This document shows positions 58,826 to 64,000 of a DNA stretch of 64,000 nt, in pieces (position 1 is the first letter of the stretch; every line of letters begins with the position of its first letter). Origin of the DNA: Apostichopus japonicus (Eukaryota > Echinodermata > Holothuroidea > Aspidochirotida > Stichopodidae); contig NC_092572.1 in assembly GCF_037975245.1 (NCBI RefSeq), positions 8,563,001 through 8,627,000 of the forward strand, in the 5' to 3' direction. The notes below the pieces were generated by a model that was not told the origin of the DNA, searched no databases, and worked only from the letters and a program-made list of their open reading frames with translations. The position numbers were made by a program, and so were the translations under genes.

Positions 58826-59231
58826 GTATTAGTATTCGAATACTTATTTTGTACTGTGTGTTATATGGTAGATTTTCTGAATACTAAGGAAATCTTTGAA
58901 TACTTATCGAATACTTATCGAATATATTCGTGTTAGGTAAGGGACATGGTTGGTGATTTTCTGATAGTTTGTTAATCAAATCACAAGTTACATTGCTTCA
59001 TAAAGTACATTGGCTAACCATTTTGCAATTTGAAAAAGCCCTATTTGCCAACTGAAGTTATAATTCAAATAACAATATTTTAAATTGGTATAAGTAAACA
59101 AATTTAGCCTACTATACCTTGTTAATTATTTTATTGAATTAAAATGATTGAAATCAGACTAACTTTTCAAGGATATCCAATAAAGGGAGTAAGGAGTTGA
59201 AAAATGTTAACGTAATAAGCATGCATTACAG

Positions 59232-59306
59232 GTATGTGACGCACTTCAATCTGACTGTGTGGTTTTGCTACATGATGGTGTGGCAAGTGGTACATGACCA
59301 TGTCAA
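59232..59306 (+). other. Weak exon candidate
   Basis: Between ATTACAG and AA|GTAAGTAG. 75 bases open in one frame with a hydrophobic translation (YVTHFNLTVWFCYMMVWQVV). Good splice consensus on both sides, but short enough to arise by chance. Confidence 0.2.
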
Positions 59307-60592
59307 GTAAGTAGATTATAGTACCTCTTTAAATATAAACATCTCTCCTAACATGATTGATCATCGTGGTCCTTTGGGGCTCCAAAATCATTACATACAA
59401 CTTACAAGCTGATAGTAATTTCAAGAGAAATTAAATTTGAAGCTGTTTACCAAATTTTTGGATTTAAAGGCATATTTAAGACTCACCCCAAACCGTGTGT
59501 GGCTATCTGAACAATTTAACTTTCTGTTGCTTGCCACAAACGTTTTGTTTATGTCGCTACAAAATGCAGACAGTAATGAAACATGATACCTTGTTATCTT
59601 TAGCTGGACCTGAGATGTCCATCGCTGTATCGTTTATACACTGTGCTGTGGGTATTGACCGCAGCTGTATGTACTGACTGTACACTAGTGTCTAAATACC
59701 GACGGTAGCAAGTTGCGTGTGTATTTTCTGGGATCGAAGGTGGTGTCTTAACACTTCTGTTACACCTCATTTAAAACTAGGTCAGATTACCGGCATTAGA
59801 CGTTTCTTTTTGCGTGAGTCTTCACACCCTTTAACTGTGAGCCTAAATAGAGGAAAAATTTGGCAAATATTACAACAACAAAAAAAGCTTTAATGTGCAT
59901 GGAGTCTTGGATATAGCAACTTGAATACTTGATCCCCGCTTTGAGTCAAAAACATGCATGCATGACCAACTTATTTTTTCATTTGTGAATTTTCTGACTA
60001 CCTCTACAACACTGGGTAACCTCAGATGACATAATATGCTATCCATGTTAAACTGAAAAATATATATACCCTTTGAGACTCTTATAAATTATACCTTCAA
60101 ATGGATGGATCTAACCAGCTACCCCAAGGTGGCTATACCAAGCCTAATCTAGGCTATGTGCTGATTCCACAGCATGGAATAATTAACTAGACCAAGTGTC
60201 TGCATTATAATTACTAAATGTCTTGCATTTCATATGCCAAATTAGGTTACAACCTAACCAAGTAAATTAGCATTTAGTAAGGCTATGCCTGCATGTTAGT
60301 GTTAGCCTGTGGTAGGTACAGTATAGTATAACTATAATCTAACAAATAACAGTTACGATTGCATACAATAACTTTGCCATGTTAAAGGTCTTTTCATTCC
60401 AACAAAATCATTTGATCAAGCTAGTTTCTCTGTTTCTTGTTGATTATTTTATACAGGGCTAGTCTAGGCCCATTGAACCTATGCATTTATTGACAATTTA
60501 AAAAGAACACACCGGAGTAGCCAATACTGGGTATAATATATGTAATAATAGTAGTATATTTGTATATTTATTTGTTTCATCACATTTTACAG

Positions 60593-60769
60593 TGTGAAGG
60601 GAAGTCTCCTATAAAGCCTACAAGGCTTAACAAAGTAGGAGACTCCCCGAAAAGAAAAAAGAGAGAAAAACTTAAGAATAGAAAAAGAAAAGTTAATAGT
60701 AGCATCTACAATGATGAAATAATCGAAATGACGCTAATTGAAATTAATGATCTTAATAAACAAGTTTAA
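60593..60769 (+). CDS. Possible terminal exon of a basic nuclear-type protein
   Basis: Follows CATTTTACAG. The open frame reads CEGKSPIKPTRLNKVGDSPK, then a basic run KRKKREKLKNRKRK resembling a nuclear localisation signal, then an acidic end NDLNKQV and TAA at 60767. The ordered basic-then-acidic design is protein-like, yet A-rich DNA easily encodes lysine. No upstream exon was identified with certainty. Confidence 0.3.
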   Translation, partial: CEGKSPIKPTRLNKVGDSPKRKKREKLKNRKRKVNSSIYNDEIIEMTLIEINDLNKQV

Positions 60770-61559
60770 CAATCTATATAATGATCTTAATCACAAACAC
60801 ACACCAGATACATCCATCAATAGTGAGAAATAATTTCAGTTTTGGAGATTCCTTCTGAATGGATTATTTTAGTATGGATGAATTGGGCTACAATTCTTAC
60901 AATAATGCCTAAATTTATTGATCCTTTTGGTCTTAGACCATTTCAATTCATGACCATGACAAACAACGCATATATGCTGGCACAGTATACCGTAAATTTT
61001 GTTTCACACGGCTAGCCTAGGTCATAACTTACGCTAAAACTAACTTAGGCCTGAGCTAGGCTTTGAAAGTTAATAGCTCAGCCTAAGCCTCAATAAGGTT
61101 AGCCTATTTGCGTTTTGACAGATAACAGTGCCGTGGGATCAAGCCTCATACCTATATTTTCTCGGTGTATTAAACATGAAAGATCTTAGAAGATACCCTA
61201 CATGGTATCAGAACATACAGGGCACAATGTTACGTTTCTAAAAATGTATTTTGCGAACTTTACCCCCATAAGATAGACATCTTAATTACGCAGGAACATT
61301 TTCGCGTTTTCTCATAGGGTAACAGTATTTCGTTGTAGCATACTCATATTAAAGTCCATAAAGTATTATATCCATCCGCTCAATTGTTCTCCTTCAGGAA
61401 AAGTGCCAACACGCAGCAGGAGAACATCTTTTGTGACCTGTTATCAATCATTTATGTGAAAAACAAATAAATGAATGAATGAATCATAATCAAGTATTTT
61501 GTGGCTTGCATGTTGAAGTGCATGAATGGATGTACATGTGGTGAGAGAAAGGGTCTATT

Positions 61560-61735
61560 GAGGCAATTTTGACCCATTTAGGCCTCCCAGGAGCAGCGTA
61601 GGAAAATTGTTTACTACGGAGTGAAGAGGTTTGTTTACAAGTGACGAAAACTTCCGGCTGGAAGTAAATTGATGGTTCCATGAAAGGCCAACTTGTCAGC
61701 TATGTGGTGATCGTTTAGCTAGTGAAAACTTCTAC
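61560..61735 (+). repeat. Dispersed repeat, copy 2
   Basis: Diverged relative of 11150-11370: AAAATTGTTTAC, GAAGAGGTTTGTTTACAAGT, GACGAAAACTTC, GGCCAACTTGTCAGCTA and CGTTTAG in the same order. Confidence 0.6.
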
Positions 61736-61746
61736 CAAGAGGTGTA

Positions 61747-61902
61747 AAGAGGTGTAAAAGATCGGCAAAAGCCGGCAGTGGGGTTCGAACCACCACTGCA
61801 AAAGAGAGTCTCGCTCTACAGCTAATACAGTGCGCCAAGCCATCGCGCCACTGTATAGGCTGAGATATTATGCTGATTATCTAATAGTTAGGGCTCCTCA
61901 TG
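61747..61902 (-). mobile_element. tRNA-derived SINE, copy 1
   Basis: On the minus strand a tRNA-like head has GCGATGGCTTGGCGCACTGT (A-box region) and GGTGGTTCGAACCCCACTGC (B box GGTTCGAAC). The ~160-base unit AAGAGGTGTAAAAGATCGGC ... GGCTCCTCATGC occurs three times between here and 63166. No functional tRNA: the stems are irregular and the head is joined to a repeat body. The hAT-like MITE at 61903 separates this copy from the next. Confidence 0.75.
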
Positions 61903-62837
61903 CATGGGCGGCGATCCTGGGGGGGGAGGGGGATATATCCCCCCATGAAAATGGGTGGAGGGGATGTAATACACCATATCCCCCCCCACCAAATGCCAGG
62001 GATAAGAATATTTTCATGCCTACATTTATGCATCATCGTGAATGTACGGCTCTTTTTTAGCTTCATTTCTCGCCTACCATAAACGCAGTGCTATCTTTTC
62101 AAATAAACCGTCTTTATCTTTATCACGGTATTGATATAGTACATTTATGCACCCTCTCAGTATTCATATAGGCCTTATAGTAGGCCTACACACGTACATG
62201 TTCCCTCGAACAGCTGAGAATCTCATGTTACCAGGGTAATGCTTAATACAAGTTTCAACTGGATGCCCTAGCAATCGGTACCTATAGGAATGTAACTATG
62301 TGTAATTGTGTATTGCATGTGTATAAGCCTATAATAACCTGCATGAGGCAATTTTCTTCATCGAATAATATAAAAGAGCTCTCGAACATTCTAACGTAGC
62401 GCCTGAAACAAGATTGACAGGGACAATTTTCCCAAAATAACACCCGAAATTAAAGAAAAAGTATTTTGGATCCTGATTATGAGATATTTCGGACATGATA
62501 TCCCTATTTTAAAGTTGGGTATATGCCGCTTGGAAAACTTGGGAAGTGCCGTTTCCGGCCATCTAGAGGGTTTGTAAATCCCCAAATTTTCTTGTACGCT
62601 TCGCGCCAACTCATTGGATCCTGATTATGATATATTTCGGACATGATATCCCTATTTTAAAGTTGGGTATATGCCGCTTGGAAACCTTGGGAAGTGCCGT
62701 TTCCGGCCATCTAGAGGGTTTGTAAATCCCCAAATTTTCTTGTACGCTTCGCGCCAACTCATTGTGGCGCTACGCTTAGATAGTCAACAAGGTCATACCC
62801 CCCCCCCCCCACTCGGAAGTTCGGATCGCCGCCCATG
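61903..62837. mobile_element. hAT-like MITE, 935 bp
   Basis: Terminal inverted repeats CATGGGCGGCGATCC and GGATCGCCGCCCATG, perfect 8-base target duplication TCCTCATG (61895-61902 and 62838-62845). C-rich and G-rich runs lie just inside the ends, as in the MITE at 21529. It has no transposase. It inserted between tandem SINE copies. Confidence 0.88.
62468..62763. repeat. 148-bp tandem duplication inside the MITE
   Basis: GGATCCTGATTATGAGATAT at 62468 and GGATCCTGATTATGATATAT at 62616 each start a 148-base block ending in CGCTTCGCGCCAACTCATT. The copies differ by about two bases, so the duplication is recent. Confidence 0.9.
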
Positions 62838-62850
62838 TCCTCATGCAAGC

Positions 62851-63011
62851 AAGAGGTGTAAAAGATCGGCAAAAGCCGGCACTGGGGTTCGAACCACCAC
62901 TGCAAAAGAGAGTCTCGCTCTACAGCTAATACAGTGCGCCAAGCCATCGCGCCACTGTATAGGCTGAGATATCATGCTGATTATCTAATAGTTAGGGCTC
63001 CTCATGCAAGC
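62851..63011 (-). mobile_element. tRNA-derived SINE, copy 2
   Basis: Same unit as copy 1, head-to-tail with copy 3 at a period of 161 bases. Confidence 0.75.
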
Positions 63012-63166
63012 AAGAGGTGTAAAAGATCGGCAAAAGCCGGCAGTGGGGTTCGAACCACCAATGCAAAAGAGAGTCTCGCTCTACAGCTAATACAGTGCGC
63101 CAAGCCATCGCGCCACTGTAAAGGCTGAGATATTATGCTGATTTTCTAATAGTTAGGGCTCCTCAT
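63012..63166 (-). mobile_element. tRNA-derived SINE, copy 3
   Basis: Third unit, differing from copies 1 and 2 at a few bases; ends GGCTCCTCAT directly against the LINE fragment. Confidence 0.75.
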
Positions 63167-63167
63167 C

Positions 63168-63880
63168 GTGAAGAGGGAGAATCCCCGCGTAATCGATGTA
63201 CAACAATGGAACAATGACGCTGTTGATCATCTGCGGGCTGAGTTGGACAGTACAGACTGGGATATGTTTGTGGAGGCCAGCGCTGACCTGGATGAACTGA
63301 CACGTACAAAAATCGATTACATATCTTTCTGTGTTGACAATACCATCCCTAAGAAGGAAGTCAAAGTTTTCCCAAATAACAAACCGTGGATCACAAAGAA
63401 GGTGAAGAATATCATCAACAAGAAGAAGGGCCTATTCAAGAGGGGTGACTCGGGCGCACTGAGGGAGGTACAAACGGAGCTTAAAAGAGTGATCGCCCAG
63501 GAGAAAGCCGCTTACCGGGACAAGATAGAGAAACTGTTCACAGACAATAACATGAAACGTGTCTGGGAGGGTATTCGCCTTATGAGTGGCTACAGTAATA
63601 ACTCTAGTTCTCGCCACATACCAGAAATGAGCCCTGAATATGCCAATGATTTGAATCACTTTTATAACCGTTTTGACCAGCAAGATTTTACACATGAATA
63701 TAGTAAGCTTCAAACCCTATTGACAAATTTTACTTGTTTTAATTTGGTTTTTAATTTTTCTTCTCTTTTCTTTCTTCAGGGAGTCTTCTACATTGTTAAG
63801 GTATTGTATGCTTTATAGAAGACTTCCTTTCACATTGTATATTTGCACGTGAAAAAAAAACAAAATAAATCAAATCAAAT
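63168..63880 (+). mobile_element. Internally deleted LINE fragment
   Basis: The open frame from 63168 (216 codons) encodes only the linker between endonuclease and reverse transcriptase of a LINE: NNKPWITKKVKNIINKKKGL, AYRDKIEKLFTDNNMKRVWE, LMSGYS and ANDLNHFYNRFD. At about 63700 this jumps to AT-rich 3' sequence and a tail of A-rich AAATC repeats at 63853-63880, so the reverse transcriptase has been deleted while the 3' end remains. The ATG at 63168 lies at the SINE junction and is not a natural start. Confidence 0.75.
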
Positions 63881-63884
63881 CAAT

Positions 63885-64000
63885 TTTTAGGCCAAAATTT
63901 TCTTCTACGCTTCGCGCCAATACATGGTGGCGCTACGCTTAGTTAGTTTGCAGAGCCTGTATACGGCTCCCTACAGGTTCGCCCCTTCCTTTGCAAATTC
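63885..64000. mobile_element. Fragment of the hAT-like MITE family at the window edge
   Basis: AAAATTTTCTTCTACGCTTC and GTGGCGCTACGCTTAGTTAG match the interior of the MITEs at 62720-62785 and 21700-21760. Cut by the end of the window. Confidence 0.6.

Larger units (their letters stand above)
57051..58943. mobile_element. 1.9-kb foldback element with ATTCGAAT-rich arms
   Basis: Left end CCCTTACCCAACACGAATA (57051-57069) is the reverse complement, with one mismatch, of the right end at 58925-58943. Both arms (57060-57300 and 58500-58930) are dense in the self-complementary motif ATTCGAAT and GTATTCGAATAC variants. The interior (57330-58490) has no transposase. Target duplication not evident. 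A non-autonomous foldback transposon is most likely. Confidence 0.75.
58944..61555. other. Mostly non-coding; two weak exon candidates inside
   Basis: AT-rich DNA without recognised repeats. Only 59232-59306 and 60593-60769 have splice-bounded open frames. No promoter or gene model can be built. Confidence 0.4.

Noticed and set aside
61780-61860. Candidate functional tRNA genes at the three GGTTCGAACC sites
   Set aside because: B and A boxes are present, but stems are irregular, no clean anticodon loop could be drawn, and each is part of a 161-base repeated SINE unit.

Overview
This is a window of AT-rich animal nuclear DNA. It has split genes with GT-AG introns, a TATA promoter, AATAAA poly(A) signals, APE-type LINEs, hAT-like MITEs, tRNA-derived SINEs and Penelope-like hammerhead relics. 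I see no bacterial operons, rRNA or functional tRNA genes. The element mix and the small secreted-peptide genes suggest a marine invertebrate. An echinoderm such as a sea cucumber is my best guess, but this is inference and not shown by the sequence.

Left part (1-16395): mostly non-coding. It holds old SINE-like copies, a diverged tandem repeat, microsatellites, inverted-repeat elements and a decayed LINE reverse transcriptase. The one convincing gene is a two-exon secreted cysteine-rich protein (ATG 4118, stop 5006) with possible alternative 3' exons at 5083-5121 and 7312-7457.

Central part (16396-54140): a head-to-tail tandem triplication with an ~11.3 kb unit. Junctions are single-base resolvable at a shared 4-base ACAT. 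Each unit carries one small secreted-peptide gene: a TATA promoter, a 5'UTR exon, a signal-peptide exon, a cysteine-containing exon and a 3' exon. Coding exons look identical in all three copies. Each copy has the same in-frame TAG after 53 codons, followed by 49 further open codons that end one base into the AATAAA. The domain faintly resembles beta-microseminoprotein/PSP94. Each unit also has three ~180-bp repeats just upstream of the promoter, a nested 29-codon signal-peptide-like ORF, and gene relics. Unit 1 alone took an almost complete CR1/L2-like LINE (one frameshift) and a hAT-like MITE nested in a Penelope-like repeat. Units 2 and 3 share a foldback element made of 22-bp repeats. Small differences are mosaic among units, which suggests gene conversion.

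Right part (54141-64000): one good internal coding exon on the minus strand (54776-55078), a satellite with AGGTCA-like half sites, a decamer array, a 1.9-kb foldback element built from ATTCGAAT motifs, two weak exon candidates, a SINE trio split by a hAT-like MITE with a perfect 8-bp target duplication, and an internally deleted LINE fragment at the edge.
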